From CAZBWE01 sp964568985 (lineage in GTDB: Bacteria > Planctomycetota > Phycisphaerae > Sedimentisphaerales > Anaerobacaceae), in NCBI GenBank assembly GCA_964568985.1, contig CAZMSP010000047.1, positions 1-15,182 of the forward strand: a DNA stretch of 15,182 nt, read 5' to 3'. Position 1 is the stretch's first letter, and every line of letters begins with the position of its first letter. Both the position numbers and the translations under genes were made by a program. The notes beneath the pieces are model-generated. The model made no database searches. It was given only the letters and a program-made list of their open reading frames with translations, and was not told the origin of the DNA. Of this stretch, positions 1 through 6,809 are shown piece after piece.

Positions 1-2384
1 CTGCCATTGTTGACGGCCGTAGAAAATGGAGCGATATTTAATAAGCCGTTTTGGACCTGGATGTCCGCTTCAGCTGGGCCAAAGTACAGGCCCATATACT
101 CAGCTTTGTCAAAACCCAGCCTGGTTTTTGTATTAAGATTGGCCAGTACTTTTTCCGGCTGGCCTGCCGGATATTCGCTGGTGAAGTTGATGGTGTCTAT
201 TCTTTTGCCCTGAAGTTTTAGGCCCTGGGGCAAAAACGGGCCGGCTAAAGTGCTGACAACCGACCAGTCGTATTCGCAATCAACACTACCGTCTAATTTA
301 ATTTTACCAGCTTTGTTTACCTGTTTGAACCGGCCTTTTTTAATCTTTATTTGCGGGCTTTGAAGGTCGAGCTTTCTAACATTAATAGTCTTTTGCTGTG
401 GGTCAATCTCAACGTCAAAAACCAGTGAAACTTCAGATGGTTCAAAAGGTTTCTGGTCCGGGTAATACACCTTTAGATTTTTAACCTTTGTCGAGTCAGT
501 TGCAACTATGTAGGTGTTTTTTTCAGAACTGATAGACAAATCCGATTCAGCGATGCCTTCCAACTGCATTTGCTTCGGAAAAGAGGCGAACAGAACTAAA
601 AACGGCTGGAGCTTCTGAAGGTTGACATTGTTCGCAGAGATGGGCAGGTCGATAGATTTTGTGGCTTTTTTATTCAAGGGTATAACCGCATCTTTTATAG
701 CGACCTGGCCAAGAGTTGCGTCTGCTTTTACGGAATCAACAGTAATGAGGTTGTTTTTCCGGTCGATATCAAAAGCAAAAACCATATCAGCGGCCGGCTC
801 AGAAGCAGTGGCTTTTTCACAAGCAATCACAACATTTTTAATGGTGGATGAGCCGACAGTTGCAAATTTGTCTTCTTTGATAGAGACCTGACCTTTACCG
901 GAAAGCTCACCCGCTACCTGGTATGGGCCTAAATCTGCGAATTGCCCTAATTCCGACTGGAACTTTCTCAAGTCTACATCGGCATTAAAGTTGAGTAATT
1001 CAATGGTGCCGGTGCAGTTGATTCTGGCAAATGAAGATGATACATCTAATCTGTCAAATCTTACACCTGCCTTATCCGAGGATACCTGTGCTTCTGTTTT
1101 GACCGGTTGTGATAGTGCAATTTTCTTTCCTTCAACTGTGCCCTGTAATCCTGAGAGAGTTGCCTGGCCCTGGATTTTTCTCTGGCCAGACTCGGTAGAT
1201 GTTTGAATATTGCCGTTTAATCGACCGGCTGTTACTTCCGTACCTTCTTTTAGTCCTAAAGCGTGTGGCACTTGTGAAAAGACGGCCGGCAAATCACAAT
1301 CGAAATCGGCTTTTAATTCATAAGCCGAGTCAGGTTCGATAAATTCGGTAAATGATTTAAGTGTCGTAGGAACAGTGCCGGCAGCACTAACATCAGCCCA
1401 ATCGCTTTTGAACCGCAGCTTGTCAATATTTATCGCATCGGCTTTGTGGCTTAGCTTGACATCCACATCCAAAGTGCCGGCCTTTATTCTGTCACCTTCC
1501 AGTTCGGCAGTTGTTATGTCCAGATTCGTTGCGTTGATTACGCCGCTTAAATTTTCAACTCGGCCATCTTTAATTTGACTATCTATACAAGCCGAAACCA
1601 CACCTTCGGCCTGAACCTCAAGTCCAGTTAATGTAAAAAAGGGAGCAAGGGATTCAAGGTCTAAATCGTTGACTTCGACGGCAAAATCGCCGCTGGTTCC
1701 CTTGAAACTCCAGCCGGTTTTGGTTCGTTTTGGGTTAATCTGGCCGGCTGTGTGAACCTGAGAGTGTTTACCTTTATCCACTACAGCCAAATTTAGAGCG
1801 AAATTTGTTTGCCGGCCAGGTGGCCGTAGATTCACTTTCGAATTTATTTGTGAAAGTTTAACAATTCGCGCCTGTCGGTCGGTAACTTTAACACTGCCGT
1901 CATTGATAATAAGGTCAATTTTTTTGAACGGCGGCATCTCAAACTGAGGTTTTTCTTCGGGAGGTATTCTTTGCTGTGGGGCTTTAGTTATTTGCTCGGC
2001 TTTAAGATTTATCTCTATATCCGGCTCATCAATTATCGTTTGGCCGAAGGACAAATTTCCCATCAAAATTGAGCCATAGTGCGGTTTTGCGGCGATTTGC
2101 CTGACCTGGACCGAAGTTTGACCGGCATTATCGTTGAAACTAAAATCCGTAACCTTAATGCCCTTGAACCAGCCCATTGACAGATTAGCGAAATCTATTG
2201 TGCCGTTGACAGCGTTATTAATCCTGTTGAGTATTATTTGCCGGCCTTTCTCGGATGAAATAAACGCGGGCAAAAGCAGAAACGCCAAGACAACGAGAAC
2301 GAGTGCAAATACCAATATTAACCTGAGTATCTTTTTCCAGGTTTTTTTTCGCAGCTTAGCTTTGGGTTTTTCTTCAGTTTGCAT
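1..2384 (-). CDS. AsmA/TamB-like membrane-anchored protein (C-terminus cut by window edge)
   Basis: The minus strand is open from an ATG at 2384 to the window edge, giving about 794 residues with no stop. Residues 1-19 are charged and rich in Lys, followed by one hydrophobic segment at about 20-41. The rest is a long run of predicted beta-strand sequence with repeating patterns such as 'L.G.....G' and 'V.V..L....I.', expected of an AsmA/TamB/YhdP-type protein. In that family a single inner-membrane anchor holds a long periplasmic beta-groove thought to move or shield lipids between membranes. A purine-rich stretch (GGGGGA, then AAAGG touching the ATG) lies upstream. It follows frr by 88 bases on the same strand, where uppS or cdsA often sit in other bacteria. 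Assignment is by overall architecture and not by a diagnostic motif, so the exact subfamily is open. Confidence 0.75.
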   Translation of the reverse strand, partial: MQTEEKPKAKLRKKTWKKILRLILVFALVLVVLAFLLLPAFISSEKGRQIILNRINNAVNGTIDFANLSMGWFKGIKVTDFSFNDNAGQTSVQVRQIAAKPHYGSILMGNLSFGQTIIDEPDIEINLKAEQITKAPQQRIPPEEKPQFEMPPFKKIDLIINDGSVKVTDRQARIVKLSQINSKVNLRPPGRQTNFALNLAVVDKGKHSQVHTAGQINPKRTKTGWSFKGTSGDFAVEVNDLDLESLAPFFTLTGLEVQAEGVVSACIDSQIKDGRVENLSGVINATNLDITTAELEGDRIKAGTLDVDVKLSHKADAINIDKLRFKSDWADVSAAGTVPTTLKSFTEFIEPDSAYELKADFDCDLPAVFSQVPHALGLKEGTEVTAGRLNGNIQTSTESGQRKIQGQATLSGLQGTVEGKKIALSQPVKTEAQVSSDKAGVRFDRLDVSSSFARINCTGTIELLNFNADVDLRKFQSELGQFADLGPYQVAGELSGKGQVSIKEDKFATVGSSTIKNVVIACEKATASEPAADMVFAFDIDRKNNLITVDSVKADATLGQVAIKDAVIPLNKKATKSIDLPISANNVNLQKLQPFLVLFASFPKQMQLEGIAESDLSISSEKNTYIVATDSTKVKNLKVYYPDQKPFEPSEVSLVFDVEIDPQQKTINVRKLDLQSPQIKIKKGRFKQVNKAGKIKLDGSVDCEYDWSVVSTLAGPFLPQGLKLQGKRIDTINFTSEYPAGQPEKVLANLNTKTRLGFDKAEYMGLYFGPAEADIQVQNGLLNIAPFSTAVNNG

Positions 2385-2432
2385 CCTTTTGTCCCCCAAA
2401 AAAACTGCAGTGCATAAGTGGGTTAAAAACCA

Positions 2433-2438
2433 ATTATA
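2433..2438 (-). promoter_or_regulatory. Possible -10 box in the frr to AsmA-like gap
   Basis: A perfect TATAAT lies on the minus strand 48 bases before the AsmA-like start. The hexamer 17 bases upstream (TTCGGG) is a poor -35. The large gene could have its own weak promoter, or simply be read through from frr. I see no intrinsic terminator in the gap between the two genes. Confidence 0.25.
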
Positions 2439-2472
2439 AACTCCGCATACGTAGGCCCGAACGATGAGAAAA

Positions 2473-3033
2473 TCAGTCGAGCATTATTTCGTCTGATTTG
2501 TGCCTGACAACCTCATCAACCTTGTCGGTGTACTGCCTGGTGATGTCATCGATTTGCTTTTTGCCTTTTTCGAAGTCATCTTCGGTGATAACTTTGTCTT
2601 TCTGCTGCTTTTCGAGGTGTTTGTTTGCATCCCTTCGGAGATTACGAATACCGACCTTAGACTGTTCGCCTATGTGCTTAACCTGCTGAACGAGCTGCTT
2701 TCTTCTTTCCTCACTAAGCAGCGGAATGTTGAGGCGGATAAGCTTGCCATCCACTATCGGTGCGATGCTCAGGTCGCTACTTTTGATTGCGGCTTCGATT
2801 GCTCTAACCGAAGCAGGGTCAAATGGCTTTATTACAATCATATCTACTTGTGGCGTTGCCAGAGTCGCCATCTGTTTTAAAGGTGTAGGCGTACCATAGA
2901 AGTCGGCCTTTATGTTCTCAACCAGAGCAGTGGAAGCCCTGCCGCTGCGAATAATTTTTAACTCATCGCGCAGAGCTTCAACTGCCTTTTTCATTTTGGA
3001 TTCACTCTCGGAGACTATTTCTTTCGTGGGCAT
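2473..3033 (-). CDS. frr: Ribosome recycling factor
   Basis: RRF works with EF-G to split the post-termination ribosome so the subunits can be reused. The protein is 186 residues from the ATG at 3033, the usual length for the family. Recognisable stretches are the N-terminal helix leading into 'IRSGRAS', the small beta domain with 'VDFYGTPTPL'-like sequence (here ADFYGTPTPL), the 'I.P.D' and 'IRLNIPLLSEERRK' segment, and the C-terminal 'RNLRRDAN' helix. An in-frame TTG at 3039 would add two residues, but the Shine-Dalgarno GGAGG at 3040-3044 abuts it. The ATG at 3033 is correctly spaced at 6 bases and gives MPTKE, so I place the start there. The gene lies 15 bases after pyrH, in the conserved order rpsB-tsf-pyrH-frr, and is almost certainly cotranscribed with it. 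Confidence 0.97.
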   Translation of the reverse strand: MPTKEIVSESESKMKKAVEALRDELKIIRSGRASTALVENIKADFYGTPTPLKQMATLATPQVDMIVIKPFDPASVRAIEAAIKSSDLSIAPIVDGKLIRLNIPLLSEERRKQLVQQVKHIGEQSKVGIRNLRRDANKHLEKQQKDKVITEDDFEKGKKQIDDITRQYTDKVDEVVRHKSDEIMLD

Positions 3034-3039
3034 ATTCAA

Positions 3040-3044
3040 CCTCC
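3040..3044 (-). promoter_or_regulatory. Shine-Dalgarno site that decides the frr start
   Basis: GGAGG on the minus strand, six bases before the ATG at 3033. It rules out the in-frame TTG at 3039, which would have no spacer. Confidence 0.8.
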
Positions 3045-3048
3045 GCGC

Positions 3049-3549
3049 TTATTTTATAAGAGTACCTACTTTTTCACCGCAAATGGCCTTGGCTATATTG
3101 CCTTTTTTGAATATATTCAAGACGATAATCGGGATGTTATTCTCCAGACAAAGACTTATCGCCGAATGGTCCATTATTCTGAGATTTTTGCTGAGCAGGT
3201 CATTGTAAGATAATTTTTCAAATAATTTGGCATCCGGATTTTTCTGTGGGTCGTCGCTATAGACGCCGTCAACCTTTGTTGCCTTTATCAGCAGGTCCGC
3301 ATCGAGTTCTGCAGCTCGCAGTGCCGCACAGGTGTCGGTGGTGAAGAAGGGATTTCCGGTTCCGCCGGCCAATATCGCAATCCTTCCCAGCTCGAGGTGG
3401 CGAAGGGCACGTCTTCGGATAAATGGCTCACACATAGCCGCCACTTCAATGGCGCTTAAGACTCTTGTTGGCTGGCCGAACCTTTCAAGCGTCTCCTGCA
3501 GAGCGCAGGCATTGATGATGGTGGCCAACATACCCATATAATCGGCTGT
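3049..3549 (-). CDS. pyrH: UMP kinase, N-terminus lost in the assembly gap
   Basis: UMP kinase (PyrH, amino-acid-kinase fold, hexameric) phosphorylates UMP to UDP with ATP and is the bacterial-specific pyrimidine kinase. The visible 166 residues start inside the gap with TADYMGMLAT, the family's signature around residue 75-80. They continue with 'GTGNPFFTTDT', 'KATKVDGVYSDDP' (nucleotide-binding region) and a short tail ending 'EKVGTLIK'. Compared with a usual length of about 240, the first 70-75 residues are missing, including the KLSGE and GGGN phosphate loops. An internal ATG at 3537 should not be taken as the start: the upstream codons T-A-D-Y match the family, so the frame continues into the gap. 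It lies between tsf and frr in the standard operon. Confidence 0.95.
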   Translation of the reverse strand, partial: TADYMGMLATIINACALQETLERFGQPTRVLSAIEVAAMCEPFIRRRALRHLELGRIAILAGGTGNPFFTTDTCAALRAAELDADLLIKATKVDGVYSDDPQKNPDAKLFEKLSYNDLLSKNLRIMDHSAISLCLENNIPIIVLNIFKKGNIAKAICGEKVGTLIK

Positions 3550-3649
3550 NNNNNNNNNNNNNNNNNNNNNNNNNNNNNNNNNNNNNNNNNNNNNNNNNNN
3601 NNNNNNNNNNNNNNNNNNNNNNNNNNNNNNNNNNNNNNNNNNNNNNNNN
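3550..3649. other. Assembly gap (100 N) across the tsf 3' end and pyrH 5' end
   Basis: Exactly 100 N. The missing content must include the last codons and stop of tsf, the intergenic spacer and about 70-75 codons of pyrH, over 220 bases. The N count is therefore a placeholder and not a measured distance, and all spacing across it is unreliable. Confidence 0.95.
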
Positions 3650-4495
3650 GTATCTTTTTATTTTTGCCTGGCCGCCAGCCTGTTTGGCAGCTTCAGAGAG
3701 AACCTGCATAACAGTTTTGCTGTCATCCTTGACGAACTTCTGGTCTAAAAGACAGTTCTCTTCGAAAAACTTCTTCATCTTGCCCTCGACAATTTTGTCT
3801 ATGATATTGGCAGGTTTATTTTTGACCTGCTCAGCGTAAATGGCTTTTTCCCGCTCGATTGTCTCAGGGCCAATACCATCTTTATCCAGAGCTAATGGCT
3901 TTGTCGCGGTAATGTGCATCGCTATATCAGCTGCGGTTTGTTTTAGCACATCTGCAGCGGCTGTCGTTTCGTCACTGGTATCAATCTGAACCATTGTGCC
4001 GACTTTTTGATTGAAGTGAATGTAAGCGCTTATAAGGCCGGGGCCATCGAGCTTGTATTTTGCGTAATCACCGACCTGTATCTTCTCGCCGGTCTTGCTG
4101 GCTATTTCAGTCAGAATATCGCCGAATTTTTTCCCATCAATGGTGGTTTCGAGGATATTTTCTGCGCCTTCGTCAACTGAACAGGCCAGGGCGTATTCTG
4201 CCAAGGCATCAGCAGCGGCTGCAAAATTACTGCTTTTAGCTACAAAATCCGTCTCACAGCAGAGAGTTACCAAGCAAGCTGTCTTTCCATCGTCGCTTGT
4301 CTTGCACACGACCAGACCCTCTGTGGTCTCTCGCTCTGCACGCTTGGCTAAGGTCGCAAGACCTTTCTTTCTGAGTATCGTCATAGCCTGGTCGATATCA
4401 CCGGCTGCTTCCTGAAGCGCCATTTTGCAGTCCATCATTCCCTGTCCGCTCATTTTCCGGAGCTTAACCACCATCGAGGCTGAAATTTCCATCAT
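3650..4495 (-). CDS. tsf: Elongation factor Ts, last residues lost in the gap
   Basis: EF-Ts is the guanine-nucleotide exchange factor that recycles EF-Tu from its GDP form. Reading from the ATG at 4495, 282 residues are visible. The N-terminal UBA-like domain has 'GMMDCKMALQEAAGDIDQA' (about residues 19-37). The core carries the EF-Tu-contacting TDFV at 82-85, within 'CETDFVAKS'. Two dimerisation-type core repeats follow, with 'YIHFNQKVGTMVQI' and 'DIAMHITATKPLAL'. The visible part ends at 'AKIKRY', near the family's natural end, so only a few to about 20 residues should be missing. The first Met aligns with the usual MAEI start; AGGGG lies about 8 bases upstream. It follows rpsB after 104 bases. 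Any reading that carries this frame through the N run into pyrH sequence is an artefact. Confidence 0.96.
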
Positions 4496-4553
4496 CTTAA
4501 AAACCCCTAATTATGTGACTCGGTACTCGTGACCTGTATTTATTATTACGGCA

Positions 4554-4574
4554 ACCGGCGGTTTCACCGCTGGT
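4554..4574 (-). other. Hairpin in the rpsB-tsf spacer
   Basis: A 9-bp stem (one G-U pair) closes a three-base loop: ACCGGCGGT at 4554-4562 pairs with ACCGCTGGT at 4566-4574. In the transcript the loop reads GAA. No T run follows in the direction of transcription, so it is not a standard intrinsic terminator. It could lower expression of tsf relative to rpsB by attenuation, or be an RNA-processing site. Confidence 0.45.
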
Positions 4575-4599
4575 AAATACCAACCTTTTTTGCTTTTTA

Positions 4600-5448
4600 T
4601 TATGTTTGTTGTTCAGCTTCTTTTGAGGCCGACTCTCCACTTTCTGCAGGTGTTTCTTCTGTGGCGCTGGCGGCCACAGTTTCTCCTTTAGGTTCCTCGG
4701 CGCGGGCCAGGGCTCTTTTCGAGCGAACCCGTTTCGGGTGCGGCGCCGGTTCCTGGCGGGCTGCGACCATCGTCTTGCCTGCCGCCACCGCATCAGCTAA
4801 CTCGTTAAGTATCAGCTCAATCGCTCTGATGGAATCATCATTGGCAGCAATGGCCACATCCACGGCGTCAGGGTCCGAATCCGTATCGAGGATTCCAACC
4901 GTCGCAATCCCCAGCTTTTTGGCCTCACGCAAGGCAATATATTCTTTCTTTGCGTCAACCACAACAACAGCCCCCGGCAGACGAGACATATTCCGAATGC
5001 CCTGGAGGTTGCTTCTTATCTTTCTCATCTCGCGTTTTAGTCTCGATGCCTGCTTTTTACTCTCACTCTCAAACTCTCCATTTTCCTGCATAGCTTCCAA
5101 TTCTTCCAGCCGCTGCAGCCGGGAACGTATAGTTCTAAAATTAGTGAGCGTACCGCCGAGCCATCGCTGCAAGACATAGTGCATTCCACATTTTTCCGCA
5201 ACGACCTGAACGGCTTTCTGGGCCTGGCGCTTCGTGCCTACAAAAAGGACATCTTTACCGGAAGAGACAACCTCGGCAAGAAGCTTTCGAGCTATAAGCA
5301 AGCCACTTAAGGTTTTCTTGACGTCAATAATATGAATATTTCCACGCTTTGTGAAAATGAATGGGGCCATTTTGGGATTCCACCGGCTCACACCGTGCCC
5401 AAAATGCACCCCTGCATTGATCAGTTCACGAGTCAGATTTTTATCCAC
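4600..5448 (-). CDS. rpsB: 30S ribosomal protein S2
   Basis: S2 binds late to the 30S subunit on the back of the head-body junction and helps recruit S1-type proteins. Starting from GTG at 5448 the protein is 282 residues. Family hallmarks are 'AGVHFGH' (about 12-18), 'SRWNPKM', 'IHIIDVKKT', 'VLFVGTKRQAQ', 'RWLGGTLTN' (about 95-103), 'LPGAVVVVDAKKE' and 'NDDSIRAI'. After about residue 225 comes a C-terminal tail rich in Ala, Glu, Pro and basic residues that exceeds the folded core and is probably disordered. A TTG at 5460 would add four residues, but it sits on the Shine-Dalgarno site itself, so GTG at 5448 is preferred (MDKNLTREL). It is the first gene of the rpsB-tsf-pyrH-frr cluster and has a good promoter upstream. 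Confidence 0.96.
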   Translation of the reverse strand: MDKNLTRELINAGVHFGHGVSRWNPKMAPFIFTKRGNIHIIDVKKTLSGLLIARKLLAEVVSSGKDVLFVGTKRQAQKAVQVVAEKCGMHYVLQRWLGGTLTNFRTIRSRLQRLEELEAMQENGEFESESKKQASRLKREMRKIRSNLQGIRNMSRLPGAVVVVDAKKEYIALREAKKLGIATVGILDTDSDPDAVDVAIAANDDSIRAIELILNELADAVAAGKTMVAARQEPAPHPKRVRSKRALARAEEPKGETVAASATEETPAESGESASKEAEQQT

Positions 5449-5453
5449 AAAAA

Positions 5454-5458
5454 CCTCC
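5454..5458 (-). promoter_or_regulatory. Shine-Dalgarno site that decides the rpsB start
   Basis: GGAGG on the minus strand, five bases before the GTG at 5448. It supports a GTG start over the TTG at 5460. Confidence 0.8.
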
Positions 5459-5513
5459 AAATAATTTACAAACAGTCTATTTTGCCCACTGTAAACAAAT
5501 GGCTAAGCTCCAA

Positions 5514-5542
5514 GATCTAATATAAATTACATACTGTGTCAA
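5514..5542 (-). promoter_or_regulatory. Candidate sigma-70-type promoter for rpsB-tsf-pyrH-frr
   Basis: A perfect -35 TTGACA lies on the minus strand at 5537-5542. With a 17-base spacer the -10 would be TAGATC at 5514-5519, which is weak; AT-rich alternatives such as TATATT lie closer. It would give a leader of about 60 bases before the rpsB GTG. The -35 is convincing, the exact -10 is not. Confidence 0.5.
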
Positions 5543-5765
5543 GAATTTTTGCTAAGTATAACAACATTTAGACCTTGTGCACTATTTTTCTTGAATTTTA
5601 TCGGACAAGAATATATGTTTATCATAAACTTTATTTTTAAGGATGGTGACGCTGAAAAAGCCCATTTTCGAGAAATCTCCAACTTATCAGCGTGCAAAGG
5701 GTTTGAAATAAGGCAAAGGGATAGGTCTCTCTATTCATAATAATCCCATCAGGGGTTTAACCGGG
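5543..5765. other. Non-coding region between divergent rpsB and the secreted-protein gene
   Basis: Together with the rpsB leader this makes about 315 bases without a supported gene. It is AT-rich. A short open frame at 5549-5740 has no ribosome binding site or recognisable protein features, and I do not call it. One inverted repeat (ACGCTGA at 5649-5655, TCAGCGT at 5687-5693) could form a 7-bp stem in the leader of the downstream gene. AGGGG at 5751-5755 is that gene's likely ribosome binding site. No clear plus-strand promoter was found. Confidence 0.5.
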
Positions 5766-6230
5766 ATGGAGAAGATGAAGCTTGAAGCATCGCTAATAAA
5801 CATTCTTCAGGTAGTATTGCTGTCATCAGCAGGTATTGTTTCTGCCGAGAATATCGACCCTTATGATGACGGCTCGCAATACGCATATGGTGAGAATATT
5901 GGCTGGATTAACTTTGAGCCGAATAAACCCGAACCCAATGTCGGCGCAACGGTAAGCGATAACAAATTGACCGGTTTCGTCTATGCTGAGAACATCGGCT
6001 GGATTCATTTTCGCTCCATCTACATCGTTGACTTCGATATGTTCGCCAATTTCGCGGTCGAGTGGCGGGAAACAGAAGTTGGGTTGGAGGCCGATTTATA
6101 TGAAGATGGGAACGTCAATTGGCAAGATTTAAGAATTTTCACCGATTACTGGCTCGATGAGTGCCCGGCTGATTGGGGATTATGCCCGCCGAGCTATAAG
6201 GTTAAGACCTCCTGGACTGCCGGGCTGTGA
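5766..6230 (+). CDS. Small secreted protein with two YxENIGWIxF repeats and a dockerin-like loop
   Basis: The product is 154 residues. Residues 1-27 look like a signal peptide (charged start, hydrophobic 'LINILQVVLLSSAG', cleavage after VSA), so the mature protein should be exported. Two copies of a short motif follow, YGENIGWINF at 41-50 and YAENIGWIHF at 73-82, 32 residues apart. I associate this motif with surface proteins of Phycisphaerae. Residues 88-132 resemble one and a half dockerin-type repeats. A calcium-loop-like segment at 110-121 keeps Asp or Asn at loop positions 1, 5, 9 and 12, with Tyr at position 3. The tail 'YKVKTSW' resembles what usually directly follows an ENIGWI unit, so the dockerin-like part may be an insertion. 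GGGG at 5752-5755 is 10 bases before this ATG; an in-frame ATG at 5775 is possible. The function is unknown, perhaps cell-surface attachment. Confidence 0.75.
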   Translation: MEKMKLEASLINILQVVLLSSAGIVSAENIDPYDDGSQYAYGENIGWINFEPNKPEPNVGATVSDNKLTGFVYAENIGWIHFRSIYIVDFDMFANFAVEWRETEVGLEADLYEDGNVNWQDLRIFTDYWLDECPADWGLCPPSYKVKTSWTAGL

Positions 6231-6263
6231 AAAGTTGCTGTAAACATAACAATATAGTTTTAT

Positions 6264-6268
6264 GGAGG
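6264..6268 (+). promoter_or_regulatory. Shine-Dalgarno site that decides the start of the 6277 gene
   Basis: GGAGG lies eight bases before the ATG at 6277. The in-frame ATG at 6262 overlaps this site and is therefore unlikely to be the start. Confidence 0.7.
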
Positions 6269-6276
6269 AAACACAA

Positions 6277-6720
6277 ATGGAACCGAAGGAAAGGGATGTC
6301 CTACTTATTGTTATTCTGGCTGCTCTGTTATTTACAGTTTTTGATTGTTTGACAGGAAAGGCCGGCAGTCTCGAACCCTACGCTGCCCCGCAGCCGACGA
6401 TGGTGACCCTTGACCATATCAACACACAGATTGAAGAGCTGTCTTCACCTGTCAAAAAGGTGGTGCGAGGAGTAATTACATTTCCGAAGAATGAAACTAC
6501 AGGGATAGATGACTTCTCACCATCGGTAGTTGATCCAAACCGCAGCGTTGTTCTGCTAAGCGATGCCGTTTCTTGCGAGCTCCCTACAACTGATGATAAC
6601 GTTTGGATGTCTCGAACAGGTACATGTCTGTTCAGTCTGACCGATTCGGCAATCACTATACTGACAGAACCACACCCGGCTGTCAGGAACGTCAGCTACC
6701 AGATAATTGAATATAAATAA
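6277..6720 (+). CDS. Membrane-anchored or exported small protein with C-terminal beta-rich module
   Basis: The product is 147 residues from the ATG at 6277. Residues 9-25 form a hydrophobic segment after a charged start, a signal anchor or signal peptide; Cys24 is close to its end, but there is no clear lipobox. After a short linker, residues 58-147 follow the pattern 'V..V.RGVITF ... V.....SVVLLS ... LTDSAITI ... V.YQIIEYK'. I recognise that pattern from a beta-sandwich module in phage and bacterial surface proteins, of the form RG-x-I, VN/DP-x-x-S-V, and a closing x-V-S-Y-x-I-I-E-[FY]. Two Cys residues (100 and 117) could form a disulfide. It lies 46 bases after the repeat/dockerin-like gene, so the two are probably cotranscribed. 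A binding or structural role at the surface is inference; no catalytic motif is visible. Confidence 0.7.
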   Translation: MEPKERDVLLIVILAALLFTVFDCLTGKAGSLEPYAAPQPTMVTLDHINTQIEELSSPVKKVVRGVITFPKNETTGIDDFSPSVVDPNRSVVLLSDAVSCELPTTDDNVWMSRTGTCLFSLTDSAITILTEPHPAVRNVSYQIIEYK

Positions 6721-6809
6721 GGGGCAGAAAACGTGTGGCTTGCAATTTATGGCCGATTCACTTTTAGATTGCACCAAACGTGCCTGTTTCACAACTTACG
6801 AGTAGCAAG

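Noticed and set aside
1..2384. Frequent GCCGGC and GGCCGG words in the AsmA-like gene
   Set aside because: Probably common Ala-Gly and Ala-Arg codon pairs and codon choice; the same words occur in rimO, pgsA, thi4 and dnaE.
7..2439. Several plus-strand open frames over the left end
   Set aside because: They are shadows of the continuous minus-strand AsmA-like gene and have no ribosome binding sites or protein features.
3049..3537. pyrH starting at the internal ATG at 3537
   Set aside because: Codons upstream of that ATG (T-A-D-Y) match the family and the kinase would lose its phosphate-binding loops; the true start lies in the gap.
3485..4495. One long reading frame joining tsf through the N run to sequence in the pyrH region
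   Set aside because: The residues after the N run are out of frame with pyrH and match nothing; the gap length is arbitrary.
4497..4793. Arg/Lys-rich minus-strand frame overlapping the rpsB 3' end
   Set aside because: It is the other-frame shadow of the rpsB tail, with composition set by the overlapped gene.
5640..5735. Possible riboswitch in the leader of the 5766 gene
   Set aside because: Only one 7-bp stem was found, and the conserved bases of the cyclic-di-GMP-I or other known classes could not be placed.
5549..5740. Possible small plus-strand protein of 63 residues
   Set aside because: No ribosome binding site, no recognisable features, and low-complexity AT-rich sequence; left as non-coding.
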